DNA of 64,000 nucleotides. It comes from Betaproteobacteria bacterium SG8_41. Its GTDB lineage: Bacteria > Pseudomonadota > Gammaproteobacteria > Burkholderiales > SG8-41. Every line of letters starts with the position of its first letter. Position 1 is the stretch's first letter. A model generated the notes under the pieces. It was not told the DNA's origin. It ran no database searches and saw only the letters and a list, made by a program, of their open reading frames with translations. The stretch is from the NCBI GenBank assembly GCA_001303585.1, contig LJTT01000011.1, forward strand, positions 1 to 64,000, in the 5' to 3' direction. Shown here one piece after another: positions 1 through 8,017 of the stretch. Position numbers and translations under genes: made by a program.

Positions 1-189
1 CGGTTAAATGAACGCCCGAGGAAAACGCTAAACTTCGAAACACCGGCTGAACGATTTGCCCAATGTGTTGCGTCGATCGGTTGAAATCGCAGTCAGGAGC
101 GGACATGGTCTGTCAGATCAAATGGGAGCTGCTACGAATTACAGGCCTAGCTACTCATCACGCATGGCCCATTACCCGTGACGCGAAGA

Positions 190-1737
190 TCAGGCGCGCT
201 GCGCGCCGGGTTTTCCGTCCTCCACTGCGTACGACCGGGACGTCCGGATTCCCGATTGCGGGTCTTTCACGTCATCGAGCGTGCGCAGTTGGACAAGGCA
301 ACGTTGCCGCGAGAGCTCGGCCACGGTGTAGCCGCGACGCGTCGGATTGGCATATTTGATGTGCGGGCTGTCCGTGAGCCAAGTCTCGACGCGACGGCGC
401 GGCAGACCCTGGGACGAAATGGAAGTGCCGACGAACTCGGTTGCGACGATAGGCGCGCTCGGATCGTCGAAATCCGTCTTGAGGTCGGCCACCACGGACA
501 TGTGCACGTCCCCGCCGATTACGACCGGATTCGTGACATGCCGCTCCGCGATGACGCGCAGCAACCGGCTTCGCGCTAGCGGATAGCCATCCCAGCCGTC
601 GGTCCAGAACGACTGTCCGTCGCCCGGGCTGCGATCGCTCTGCGCCATGAGGGACTGCTGCGCGATCACGTTCCAGCGCGCGTGCGACGTGCTGAGCCCA
701 TCGGCGAGCCAGCGCTCCTGCGCGCGGCCGAGGTAGGTGCGGTCCGGGTCCAGGCGCTCGTGGCAGTCTCCCGCTGCGACGAGGTTGCTTCCGCCGCGAC
801 CCTCGCGCGGGCACGGCTGGTGCGAGCGGTACTGGCGGCCGTCCAGCACGTGAAACTGCGCGAGCGTGCCGTACGGCCAGCGGCAGTAGAGTTGCATGTG
901 AGGCCCCTGGGGTCGCGCCCATTTCGGCAGCGGCATGTGCTCATAATAGGCCTGATAGGCGGCGGCGCGCCGCAGGAGAAAAAGCGCCGGCGGATCGAGG
1001 TCCTGCGAGCGATCATTCGCGTAGTCATTGTCCACCTCGTGATCATCCCAGGTGACGAGCCACGGGTGGGCCGCGTGCGCGGCTTGCAGGTCCGGATCGC
1101 TTTTGTAAAGCGCATAGCGGTTGCGGTAGTCCTCGAGCGCGATTGGCTCGGGCGCGCCATGGGAGCGCACGTGATGGCGGCCCCAGGACGATTCGTAGAT
1201 GTAGTCGCCGAGGTGAACCACAAGGTCGAGATCGTCGGCGGCCATGTGACGGTAGGCGGCGTAGAAGCCCTGCTCGTACTGCTGGCACGAGGCGTACGCG
1301 AACCGAAAGCGCTCGACCGGTGCGCCTGCGGCCGGCGCCGTCCGGGTTCGGCCGACCGGGCTCACGGCGTCTCCGGCGTGAAACCGGTAGAAGTACGACT
1401 GTGCAGGATCGAGCCCTCGGGCTTCGACGTGCACTGAATGGGCCAGGTCCGCAGTCGCCCTCTCCTTGCCGCTGCGCACGATGCTGCGAAAGGCTTCGTC
1501 CACCGCCATTTCCCAGCCCACTTCCACCGCCGCCCGCGGCATGCCGCCACCCGCAAGCGGCTCGGGCGCCAGCCGCGTCCACAAGACAACGCCCTCCGGC
1601 TGCGGGTAGCCCGAGGCGACCCCGAGCGTGAACGGGTCACGCTGGAATACCGGTTTGGCCCACAGTTGCGGCAGCGGCAGCACCGCTCCGGCAAACGCCG
1701 CGGTACAGCCCAGGAAGTCTCGGCGCGAAAAAGGCAT
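190..1737 (-). CDS. phoD: PhoD-family alkaline phosphatase/phosphodiesterase, Tat-exported
   Basis: 515 residues. The N-terminus (SRRDFLG followed by a hydrophobic stretch ending near AKP) is a twin-arginine signal, so the enzyme is predicted to act in the periplasm or outside the cell. A PhoD N-terminal beta domain precedes the metallophosphatase domain, with metal-binding motifs HLGDYIYE near residue 175, TWDDHEVDNDYAND near 230 and VIGGDVHMSV near 412. Known PhoD enzymes use iron and calcium to cleave phosphate mono- and diesters. Length is normal for the family. It is divergent from the small gene at 1811; a 12-bp palindrome lies in the shared spacer. A role in scavenging organic phosphate is inferred from the family. 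Confidence 0.92.
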   Translation of the reverse strand: MPFSRRDFLGCTAAFAGAVLPLPQLWAKPVFQRDPFTLGVASGYPQPEGVVLWTRLAPEPLAGGGMPRAAVEVGWEMAVDEAFRSIVRSGKERATADLAHSVHVEARGLDPAQSYFYRFHAGDAVSPVGRTRTAPAAGAPVERFRFAYASCQQYEQGFYAAYRHMAADDLDLVVHLGDYIYESSWGRHHVRSHGAPEPIALEDYRNRYALYKSDPDLQAAHAAHPWLVTWDDHEVDNDYANDRSQDLDPPALFLLRRAAAYQAYYEHMPLPKWARPQGPHMQLYCRWPYGTLAQFHVLDGRQYRSHQPCPREGRGGSNLVAAGDCHERLDPDRTYLGRAQERWLADGLSTSHARWNVIAQQSLMAQSDRSPGDGQSFWTDGWDGYPLARSRLLRVIAERHVTNPVVIGGDVHMSVVADLKTDFDDPSAPIVATEFVGTSISSQGLPRRRVETWLTDSPHIKYANPTRRGYTVAELSRQRCLVQLRTLDDVKDPQSGIRTSRSYAVEDGKPGAQRA

Positions 1738-1750
1738 GAGGCACTATATA

Positions 1751-1762
1751 ACGCTCGAGCGT
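1751..1762. promoter_or_regulatory. 12-bp perfect palindrome in divergent promoter region
   Basis: ACGCTCGAGCGT is a perfect palindrome 14 bases upstream of the phoD start and just upstream of the -35 box of the opposite gene. Its position suits an operator, but no regulator is identified and a 12-bp palindrome can arise by chance. Confidence 0.3.
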
Positions 1763-1771
1763 TTCAGTGCG

Positions 1772-1801
1772 TTGACAATGGGGGCGGGGCAAGGGGATAG
1801 A
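1772..1801 (+). promoter_or_regulatory. Sigma-70-like promoter of the 1811 gene
   Basis: TTGACA (1772-1777), an 18-base spacer and GATAGA (1796-1801). The predicted transcript would start at about 1808, beyond the ATG at 1802. This favours the ATG at 1811 and a nearly leaderless message. Confidence 0.55.
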
Positions 1802-1810
1802 ATGAAACCA

Positions 1811-2110
1811 ATGGATTACAAGGATTTCCGGCATTCACTGAAGGGCTCCCGTCCGCCGCGGGGGCTTCCGGTGCTGCTGCGGGCCCTGTGGTACGACGCC
1901 AAGGGCGACTGGGATCGCGCGCACGGCCTCGCGGCGGCGGAGCGCAATGCGGCGGCGGCGCGGGTCCACGCCTACCTTCACCGGAAGGAGGGCGACTCGG
2001 ACAATGCGAACTACTGGTACGCGCGCGCGGACGCCGAGCGACCGCATGCCAGCGTTGGCAAGGAGTGGGAGGCGCTCGTGCGCAGATTGCTGGAAAAGGG
2101 CGAGTCTTGA
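1811..2110 (+). CDS. Conserved hypothetical protein of about 100 residues
   Basis: 99 residues from the ATG at 1811 (MDYKDF); an in-frame ATG at 1802 overlaps the predicted -10 box and is less likely. The protein is soluble with no signal or membrane segment. A central stretch AYLHRKEGD followed by NANYWYARA looks like a helix-turn-helix hairpin of TPR type and resembles an uncharacterised family seen in other bacteria. No function can be given. Its promoter faces phoD in the opposite direction, so co-control is possible. The MITE-like element at 2115 inserted directly behind its stop codon. Confidence 0.7.
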   Translation: MDYKDFRHSLKGSRPPRGLPVLLRALWYDAKGDWDRAHGLAAAERNAAAARVHAYLHRKEGDSDNANYWYARADAERPHASVGKEWEALVRRLLEKGES

Positions 2111-2382
2111 TTAGAACCTATTTCATATATAGGCGCGTGATGCGTTGTAGCCAGGACGGAGCGGATGCAAGGCGCCCGACGAAGGCCATATGTCGATATG
2201 GTCCAGGAGGGCAATGACGCAGCCGACTGTCCTGGCAGCAACCCGGAGGGACGGGGCGATCCGGGCGCATTTCTTCGTCGGGGACCCTCGAAATATCGAC
2301 ATATTCCTTCGGGCCCTCCTCCTTGAACTGCATCCCACATCGCCTCCGTCGCACACGTGCCTATATATGAAATAGGTTTTAG
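2111..2382. mobile_element. MITE-like element with 20-bp perfect terminal inverted repeats and TTAG duplication
   Basis: The ends at 2115-2134 and 2359-2378 are perfect 20-bp inverted copies beginning AACCTATTTCATATATAGGC. TTAG at 2111-2114 and again at 2379-2382 looks like a 4-bp target duplication, giving a 264-bp element. The interior keeps weaker inverted similarity, for example GAAGG..ATATGTCGATAT on both arms. Open reading frames inside it run on both strands without start signals, and no transposase is encoded. It fits a non-autonomous element moved by a transposase elsewhere. The remaining spacer 2383-2495 shows nothing recognisable apart from the upstream region of the next gene. Confidence 0.8.
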
Positions 2383-2495
2383 TGAGCGGTGAGTCGGGTA
2401 ATCCCGCTCCTTGGAATTCTGGGCGCCGCAGCTCCTCGCCCCGGGTTTCCCGACATGCGTTGCATTCTCGGCGGTGATATTAGGGTGGCTTGGCG

Positions 2496-3380
2496 ATGAG
2501 CACGCTGAACATTATTGGTGCGGGAAGGGTGGGCCGCGTCTGCGGGCGCCTCTGGGCAAAGGCGGGCGTCTTCGAGATCCAAGACGCGCTTACCCGCTCC
2601 CTGGAGAGCGCCCGTGCTGCGGTGCGATTCATCGGGACCGGGCGGGCGGTCGGGGCGCTGGGCGAGATGCGTGCTGCCGATGTCTGGATGATTTCCACGC
2701 CTGACGATGCGATCGCAAGGACCTGCGAGGCACTGGCCAGATCGGGGAAGCTGGCCCCGGACAATATCGTGTTCCATGTCAGCGGCGCGACGCCCTCATC
2801 CGAGCTTCGATCGGCAAGGCAGCTCGGAGCTCTGACCGCGAGCGTGCACCCGATCAAGACTTTTACCGAGGCCGAGCCCGCAGCGCAAACATTCGACGGG
2901 ACCTATTGCAGCGCCGAGGGCGATCAGCAGGCGCTGCGGCTGCTCAAGCCCGCTTTCGAGCGCATTGGTGCACGGCTCTTTGATATTGCGCCCGATCTGA
3001 AGAGCATTTACCACGCCGGGGGAGTCTTTGCCTGCAACTACCTGACGGCGCTGATCGAGGCGGCCCTGAGATGCCATGAGAAGGCCGGCATTCCGCGTGC
3101 CGCGTCGCTGCAGGCGCTCGAGCCGATGGTACGCGAAACCTTGGACGCGATCTTCAAACAAGGCCCCGGGGCGGCGCTTTCGGGCCCGGTCTCTCGCGGC
3201 GATGTGGCGACGATCCAGCGCCAGCTGGCGGTGGTGGAGGACTGGGATCGGCACCTGGGCGGCTTGTACCGCGGCCTCGGCCTGCTGACGGTCGCGCTTG
3301 CCGAGGCCGACGGCCGCCTCGACGCAGCGCGCGCGGCGGCGTTGCGCCAGGCGTTTTCGATTGAGGGCAAGGTGAAATAG
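2496..3380 (+). CDS. Rossmann-like / DUF2520 domain protein
   Basis: 294 residues from the ATG at 2496 (MSTLNIIGAG); an in-frame TTG lies two codons upstream. The N-terminus has the dinucleotide-binding glycine motif GAGRVG, and the second half is the helical DUF2520 domain, containing HAGGVFACNY near residue 170. The overall plan resembles ketopantoate reductase and F420-dependent NADP reductase, so an NAD(P)-dependent oxidoreductase is likely. The substrate is unknown. It stands alone, followed by a spacer with a heptamer array before the radical SAM gene. Confidence 0.8.
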   Translation: MSTLNIIGAGRVGRVCGRLWAKAGVFEIQDALTRSLESARAAVRFIGTGRAVGALGEMRAADVWMISTPDDAIARTCEALARSGKLAPDNIVFHVSGATPSSELRSARQLGALTASVHPIKTFTEAEPAAQTFDGTYCSAEGDQQALRLLKPAFERIGARLFDIAPDLKSIYHAGGVFACNYLTALIEAALRCHEKAGIPRAASLQALEPMVRETLDAIFKQGPGAALSGPVSRGDVATIQRQLAVVEDWDRHLGGLYRGLGLLTVALAEADGRLDAARAAALRQAFSIEGKVK

Positions 3381-3430
3381 GGGGCGGGAATTTGTGACTG
3401 GGCAGTGCAAATCCTGAGCTTGCTCTTCCT

Positions 3431-3465
3431 CGATTCACGATTCACCATTGATGATTCACGGAATT
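3431..3465 (+). repeat. Period-7 tandem array (CGATTCA type)
   Basis: Units CGATTCA, CGATTCA, CCATTGA, TGATTCA and CGGAATT follow one another without gaps and end five bases before the start codon at 3470, covering the place where a ribosome binding site would lie. Confidence 0.75.
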
Positions 3466-3469
3466 CAAG

Positions 3470-4558
3470 ATGCCGCTCAAGACTCTCACCGGCAGGCACG
3501 CTGATCCGCGCAAGGGCCGCGGAGCCGGCATTAACCCCGAGGGCCGCTTCGAGACGGAGCGGCGCGAGGCGTTCGACGACGGCTGGGACACGCCGGCCGA
3601 CGACTTGCCGAGGCTCAAGACGCAGGTCACTGCGGAGCGCGTGAAGAGCATCATCGCGCGCAATGATTCGCCCGACGTCCCGTTCACGCAGTCGATCAAT
3701 CCTTATCAGGGTTGCGAGCACGGCTGCATTTATTGCTATGCCCGACCGACGCACGCGTACCGGAATCTGTCTCCCGGCACGGACTTCGAGACCCGTCTGT
3801 TTGCGAAGGTGAATGCCGCGGAGAAGCTGAGAGAGGCGCTTTCACAGCCGGGCTATCGCTGCGAGGTGATCTCGCTTGGCGCGAACACGGACCCGTATCA
3901 ACCCGTCGAGCGGGAGTGGAGGGTGACGCGGGGCATCATCGAGGTGCTGGCCGAGTTCAATCATCCGTTCGGCATCGTTACCAAGAATGCATTGGTCGAA
4001 CGCGATCTGGACATCCTTGCCCCGATGGCGCAGAGAAACCTTGTCAACGTCTTCCTGTCGGTCAATAACCTCGACCACGAGCTGGCGCGCCGGCTGGAAC
4101 CGCGCTGTTCCGCGCCCGCCCGACGCTTGCAGGCAATGAAGACGCTCTCCGAAGCAGGAATTCCCGTCGGCGTGGTGGTTGCCCCGGTCATCCCGTTTTT
4201 GACGGACCATCAGATCGAACCGGTGCTCGAGGCCGCATGGGCGCACGGCGCGCGCGCGGCGGGCTACATCCTGATGCGCCTGCCGTGGGAGGTGAAGGAC
4301 CTGTTCAAGGACTGGCTCGAGCGGCACTATCCGCTCAAGGCCGGGCATGTCATGAGCCGCGTGCACGCAATGCGCGGGGGGCGCGACAACGATCCCGGTT
4401 TTGGCAGCCGGATGCGCGGCCAGGGCGAGCTTGCCCGGCTGCTCGAGCAGCGGTTCGACAAGGCGTGCCAGCGACTCGGATTCAACGCGGGCCGCCGCAA
4501 TCGTGCGCTCGATACCACGCAGTTCAGGGTGCCGACGCAACAGATGAACCTGTTCTAG
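3470..4558 (+). CDS. PA0069-family radical SAM protein
   Basis: 362 residues. The motif CEHGCIYC near residue 84 gives the cluster-binding CX3CX2C pattern of radical SAM enzymes in the form seen in spore photoproduct lyase relatives and the PA0069 family. The barrel continues through NPYQGCEHG, GANTDPYQPVE and VVAPVIPF. These proteins bind a 4Fe-4S cluster and S-adenosylmethionine; the reaction of this subfamily has not been established as far as I know. The ATG at 3470 directly follows a heptamer repeat array, and no normal Shine-Dalgarno sequence is visible. It is a single gene with no operon partner. Confidence 0.85.
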   Translation: MPLKTLTGRHADPRKGRGAGINPEGRFETERREAFDDGWDTPADDLPRLKTQVTAERVKSIIARNDSPDVPFTQSINPYQGCEHGCIYCYARPTHAYRNLSPGTDFETRLFAKVNAAEKLREALSQPGYRCEVISLGANTDPYQPVEREWRVTRGIIEVLAEFNHPFGIVTKNALVERDLDILAPMAQRNLVNVFLSVNNLDHELARRLEPRCSAPARRLQAMKTLSEAGIPVGVVVAPVIPFLTDHQIEPVLEAAWAHGARAAGYILMRLPWEVKDLFKDWLERHYPLKAGHVMSRVHAMRGGRDNDPGFGSRMRGQGELARLLEQRFDKACQRLGFNAGRRNRALDTTQFRVPTQQMNLF

Positions 4559-4597
4559 AACCGGCCCCGGACACTCTCTGAATGCCGGGAATTATTA

Positions 4598-4685
4598 ACC
4601 ACGGAACCGCACGGAGCTACAGCGACGAATACCTAAACCAGGAAGCGCGCTGTAGTGCGAGAACAATTTCCGTGTGGTTCCGTGG
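4598..4685. repeat. Inverted pair of short tandem phrases (ACCACGGAA type)
   Basis: The left arm 4598-4616 and right arm 4667-4685 are near-perfect inverted copies (CCACGGAACCGCACGGA against TCCGTGTGGTTCCGTGG). Each arm is itself a two-copy repeat with period about nine. An inner pair CTACAGCG/CGCTGTAG extends the stem. It lies in the leader of the deacetylase-like gene. Confidence 0.65.
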
Positions 4686-4742
4686 CCGGTGATTTGGCGG
4701 TTTCGGGAAGGAAGCAGACGTAGTGCAGCGAGGAGTAGTTCA

Positions 4743-5690
4743 GTGAAGAACGAGGTGAAGCTTTACGTTGGTGAATCGCTCGGCAAATACGGCTTCCCCG
4801 ACGGTCATCCCTTCGGTCCCGACCGCCAGGCGGCTTTCTGGAAAGAAGCCGTCAGGCAGGGGCTCGACAAGCGCGCGGCCATCATGGATCCGCGCATGGC
4901 CTCACTGGAAGAGCTCCATCGTTTTCATACGCCGGAGTACGTCGCGTGGGTAAAGGAAAGATCGGACGAGGGCGGCGGCCTTATCGACTATGGCGATACG
5001 CCCGCCTATCCCGAAGTCTATGAGGCGTCGGCGACTGTCGCGGGCTCAGCCTTGCACGGCCTCGACACGATCATGAGCGGGGGGGCTTTTCGCACGTTCC
5101 AGCCGATCGGCGGGTTGCATCACGCACGGCGCGGCAACGCTGCGGGTTTTTGTGTTTTCAACGATATCGGCGTCGTGATCGATACGCTACGCGCCCGATA
5201 TGGCATCCGCCGTATCGGGTATGTGGACATCGACGTGCATCACGGCGACGGCCTTTTCTATCCCTATGAGGAGGATCCAGACGTCATCTACGCGGATATT
5301 CATCAGGACGGGCGCACCCTCTACCCGGGCACCGGCCATACGCACGAGACGGGCAAGGGCGCGGCCAAGGGGATGAAACTCAATATTCCATTGCCGCCGG
5401 GAATGGGCGATGAGGAATTTCTCAGAGTATGGGACCGCGTCGAGCAGCACCTGCGCCAGTTCAAGCCCGAGTTCATCTTGTTCCAGTGCGGCGCTGACAG
5501 CTTGGCGGGCGATCCGCTGGCCATGCTGCAATACACGCCGGCGGCACACGCTCACGCGGCCAAACGCCTGTGCGCGCTCGCAGGCGAAATGGCGGGAGGG
5601 CGCATCATGGGCTTTGGCGGTGGCGGGTACAACCGGGCCAACCTTGCCGCCGCATGGTGCGCGGTGCTTGACCAGTTCATCAGGGCCTGA
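4743..5690 (+). CDS. Histone deacetylase family protein (AcuC/HDAC-like amidohydrolase)
   Basis: 315 residues from GTG at 4743, chosen because AGGAG lies seven bases upstream; the longer frame from 4674 runs through the inverted repeat. Zinc ligands and catalytic residues of the arginase/deacetylase fold are visible: the HH pair in GGLHHAR, the metal motif DIDVHHGDG near residue 160 and the third aspartate in GADSLAGDP. The C-terminal GFGGGGYN loop is also typical. Bacterial members remove acetyl groups from small amines, polyamines or lysines; the substrate here cannot be assigned. It is not in an operon with acetyl-CoA synthetase. Confidence 0.87.
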   Translation: MKNEVKLYVGESLGKYGFPDGHPFGPDRQAAFWKEAVRQGLDKRAAIMDPRMASLEELHRFHTPEYVAWVKERSDEGGGLIDYGDTPAYPEVYEASATVAGSALHGLDTIMSGGAFRTFQPIGGLHHARRGNAAGFCVFNDIGVVIDTLRARYGIRRIGYVDIDVHHGDGLFYPYEEDPDVIYADIHQDGRTLYPGTGHTHETGKGAAKGMKLNIPLPPGMGDEEFLRVWDRVEQHLRQFKPEFILFQCGADSLAGDPLAMLQYTPAAHAHAAKRLCALAGEMAGGRIMGFGGGGYNRANLAAAWCAVLDQFIRA

Positions 5691-5806
5691 CGCCCGGGAG
5701 AGCGCCAGGGCGTGAGATGGAACGGTTTTCCCGATCTCACGACCGCCCGCTCTGACGATCTCGCGGAATCTGTGCTCGCGCGGTCTTCTATAATCCGCCT
5801 TAGGCC

Positions 5807-6841
5807 ATGGATAACACCTTGCGTATCAGCGTTCTCGATCAGTCCCCCGTCATCAGCGGCTACACGCCGGCGCAGGCGGTGCACGAGACCATCCGCCTGG
5901 CGCGCGCGGCCGAGCGGCTCGGCTATCACCGCTACTGGCTCGCGGAGCACCATGCGCTCGCGGCGTTGGGGGATCCCTGTCCCGAGATTCTCGTCACCCG
6001 AGTTGCTGCGGAGACGTCGACGATTCGCGTCGGCACGGGCGGGGTGCTGTTGCCGTATTACAGCCCGTTCAAGGTGGCCGAACAGTTCCGCATGCTCGAG
6101 GCGCTCTACCCCGGGCGCGTTGACCTCGGCATCGGGCGCGCGCCGGGCGGTGACCGGGTGACGGCGCTCGCGATGGGGGAGGGACGCTATCCGGCGGCGG
6201 AGCATTTTCCGGAGCAGGTGCAATACCTCGTTGCCTATCTGGACGACGCGGTGCCGCCCGAGCATCCTTTCGCCGGCGTAAAGGCGATGCCGGCCGGTCC
6301 CACCGCGCCGCAAGTATGGCTGCTCGGCTCATCCGACTACAGTGGCGCTCTCGCCGCGCAACTGGGCCTGCGCTTCGCTTTCGCGCACTTCATCAGCAGC
6401 GACGGCGGGGATGTCGTGATGCACGATTACAAGCGGCGCTACCAGCCATCAGCGCGCGAGCCAGAGCCCCGCGCCCTGCTTTGCGTCTTCGTGATCTGCG
6501 CGGACACGGGCGAGGAAGCCGAACGGCTCACGGGAAGTATCGCCTTGCGCCGTCTCAACACCGACTACGGCGTCAACGCGCCCGTGCCCAACCACGAGGA
6601 AGCGCGAGCCTATCCCTATACGGATGCCGATCGCAGGCGCATTGCCCATCACCAGCGGCGCGTAGTGCGGGGCACTCCGGATACGGTTCGCGGTCGCCTG
6701 CTCGAGCTGAGAGAGCAATACGGGGCGGACGAACTGATGGTGATCACGATTACCGGCGACTACGAGAGCCGCCTGAGGTCATACGAACTTCTGGCCGGCG
6801 CGTTCGATCTGTGTCAGCCGGCCGCCTCTCCCGTGCGTTAA
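5807..6841 (+). CDS. LLM-class flavin-dependent oxidoreductase
   Basis: 344 residues of the bacterial luciferase-like monooxygenase family. Typical features are RYWLAEHHA near residue 45, TSTIRVGTGGVLLPYY near 75, and LGIGRAPGG. The family uses reduced flavin, FMNH2 or F420; this group of about 340 residues (often annotated MsnO8-like) usually uses FMN. The substrate is unknown. A TATAAT box at 5789-5794 sits 12 bases before the ATG, so the message would have a very short leader. No partner reductase is adjacent. Confidence 0.88.
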   Translation: MDNTLRISVLDQSPVISGYTPAQAVHETIRLARAAERLGYHRYWLAEHHALAALGDPCPEILVTRVAAETSTIRVGTGGVLLPYYSPFKVAEQFRMLEALYPGRVDLGIGRAPGGDRVTALAMGEGRYPAAEHFPEQVQYLVAYLDDAVPPEHPFAGVKAMPAGPTAPQVWLLGSSDYSGALAAQLGLRFAFAHFISSDGGDVVMHDYKRRYQPSAREPEPRALLCVFVICADTGEEAERLTGSIALRRLNTDYGVNAPVPNHEEARAYPYTDADRRRIAHHQRRVVRGTPDTVRGRLLELREQYGADELMVITITGDYESRLRSYELLAGAFDLCQPAASPVR

Positions 6842-6895
6842 ACCGTCGTCGGGTCCGCCCGACATCATGTTTAACAACCGGGAAAGGAGAGCGTC

Positions 6896-7144
6896 ATGAA
6901 AGAGTTGATCGCCGTGCTGTGTCTTGTGCTCGCGACATCGCCCATTGCATTTGCGCAGGAGAAGGCTGGGGACGGGGCGGAGAACGCCGTCAAGGCGGAG
7001 AAGCGAGTGAAAACCAGGAAGCCGCCCACGGAGAAACAGCTGGCCCACCAGCAGCGGATGAGAGATTGCAGCAGAAAGGCGGCTGATCAAAAACTTAAGG
7101 GCAACGACCGCAAGCAGTTCATGAAAATCTGCCTGAAAGGCTGA
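6896..7144 (+). CDS. PsiF-repeat small secreted protein
   Basis: 82 residues: a cleavable signal peptide (about 20 residues ending AFAQ), an alanine- and lysine-rich linker, then one PsiF-type repeat with KQLAHQQRMRDCSRKA followed by KLKGNDRKQFMKICL. E. coli PsiF was described as phosphate-starvation inducible and has two such repeats; its function is unknown. The ATG is preceded by GGAAAGGAGAG, a strong ribosome binding site. It sits between the oxidoreductase and pcm and is probably transcribed alone or with pcm. Control by phosphate cannot be judged; no clear Pho box was seen. Confidence 0.82.
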   Translation: MKELIAVLCLVLATSPIAFAQEKAGDGAENAVKAEKRVKTRKPPTEKQLAHQQRMRDCSRKAADQKLKGNDRKQFMKICLKG

Positions 7145-7188
7145 TTGATTCCACGGGGTCTCCGGGGGCATACTGGATTCAATCGGTA

Positions 7189-7962
7189 ATGCCCCTGGTT
7201 TTTATGGAATCGGCCCGTCGTGGCGTTTGGGTATTGCTTGGCATCCTCGTGCTCGTGTCAGGGGGTGATATGACCGCGGAGGCGCAGGACACGTACGCAA
7301 ACGAGCGCGCGCGCATGGTCGAGCACATCGCGATGCTCACGCGCGAGACGCGCTTCGAGACCGGGCGGGCGGCGCTTTCGGAACGCGTTACCGCGGCGAT
7401 GTCAAAGGTGCCGCGGCACGAATTTGTGCCGGAGTGGGAGCGCCGGAGCGCCTATGCGGATCGTCCGCTGCCGATCGGCCATGGCCAGACGATCTCGCAG
7501 CCCTTCATTGTCGCGCTGATGACCGATCTCATCGACATTGAGCCGGGGGACACGGTGCTCGAGGTCGGCACCGGCTGCGGCTACCAGGCTGCAGTGCTTG
7601 CGGAGCTGGCGAAGGCGGTCTACACGATTGAGATCGTGGAACCGTTGGGGCGCGAGGCGGCGGAGCGTCTCAAACGCCTCGGGTACGACAACGTCACGAC
7701 GAAGACAGGCGATGGCTACCAGGGCTGGCCGGAGCACGCGCCCTTCGACGCTATCATCGTGACGGCCGCGCCGCGGGACGTGCCGCAGCCGCTCGTCGAT
7801 CAGCTGAAACCGGGCGGGCGACTGGTTGTGCCGGTCGGCGGCCAGATCTTGGGGCAGACGCTTCTGGTACTGGAAAAACAGCGTGACGGCACGATCGAGC
7901 GGCGCGAAGTGCTGGCTGTTCGTTTCGTGCCGCTGGTTGATGAATCAGGAAAACAGCAATAG
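7189..7962 (+). CDS. pcm: Protein-L-isoaspartate O-methyltransferase
   Basis: 257 residues. The enzyme transfers a methyl group from S-adenosylmethionine to isoaspartyl residues and starts their repair. Family motifs are RHEFVP, the PLPIGHGQTISQP loop, the SAM-binding LEVGTGCGYQ and VTAAPRDVPQPL. The longest frame adds a hydrophobic N-terminal stretch (VWVLLGILVLVSGG) that looks like a signal peptide. An in-frame ATG at 7270 is preceded by AGGGGGTGAT, nearly a full anti-Shine-Dalgarno match, and would give a cytosolic 230-residue enzyme. The start therefore decides the location. It is convergent with the next gene. Confidence 0.88.
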   Translation: MPLVFMESARRGVWVLLGILVLVSGGDMTAEAQDTYANERARMVEHIAMLTRETRFETGRAALSERVTAAMSKVPRHEFVPEWERRSAYADRPLPIGHGQTISQPFIVALMTDLIDIEPGDTVLEVGTGCGYQAAVLAELAKAVYTIEIVEPLGREAAERLKRLGYDNVTTKTGDGYQGWPEHAPFDAIIVTAAPRDVPQPLVDQLKPGGRLVVPVGGQILGQTLLVLEKQRDGTIERREVLAVRFVPLVDESGKQQ

Positions 7963-8017
7963 CCGTGCGCGCCCGGCCGCAGGCGGCTGTCTTCTTACAG
8001 AAACGGAACGCGCTGGA

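Noticed and set aside
2118-2375. Overlapping frames of 60 to 80 residues on both strands
   Set aside because: They are explained by the inverted-repeat element; the same palindromic sequence opens frames on both strands.
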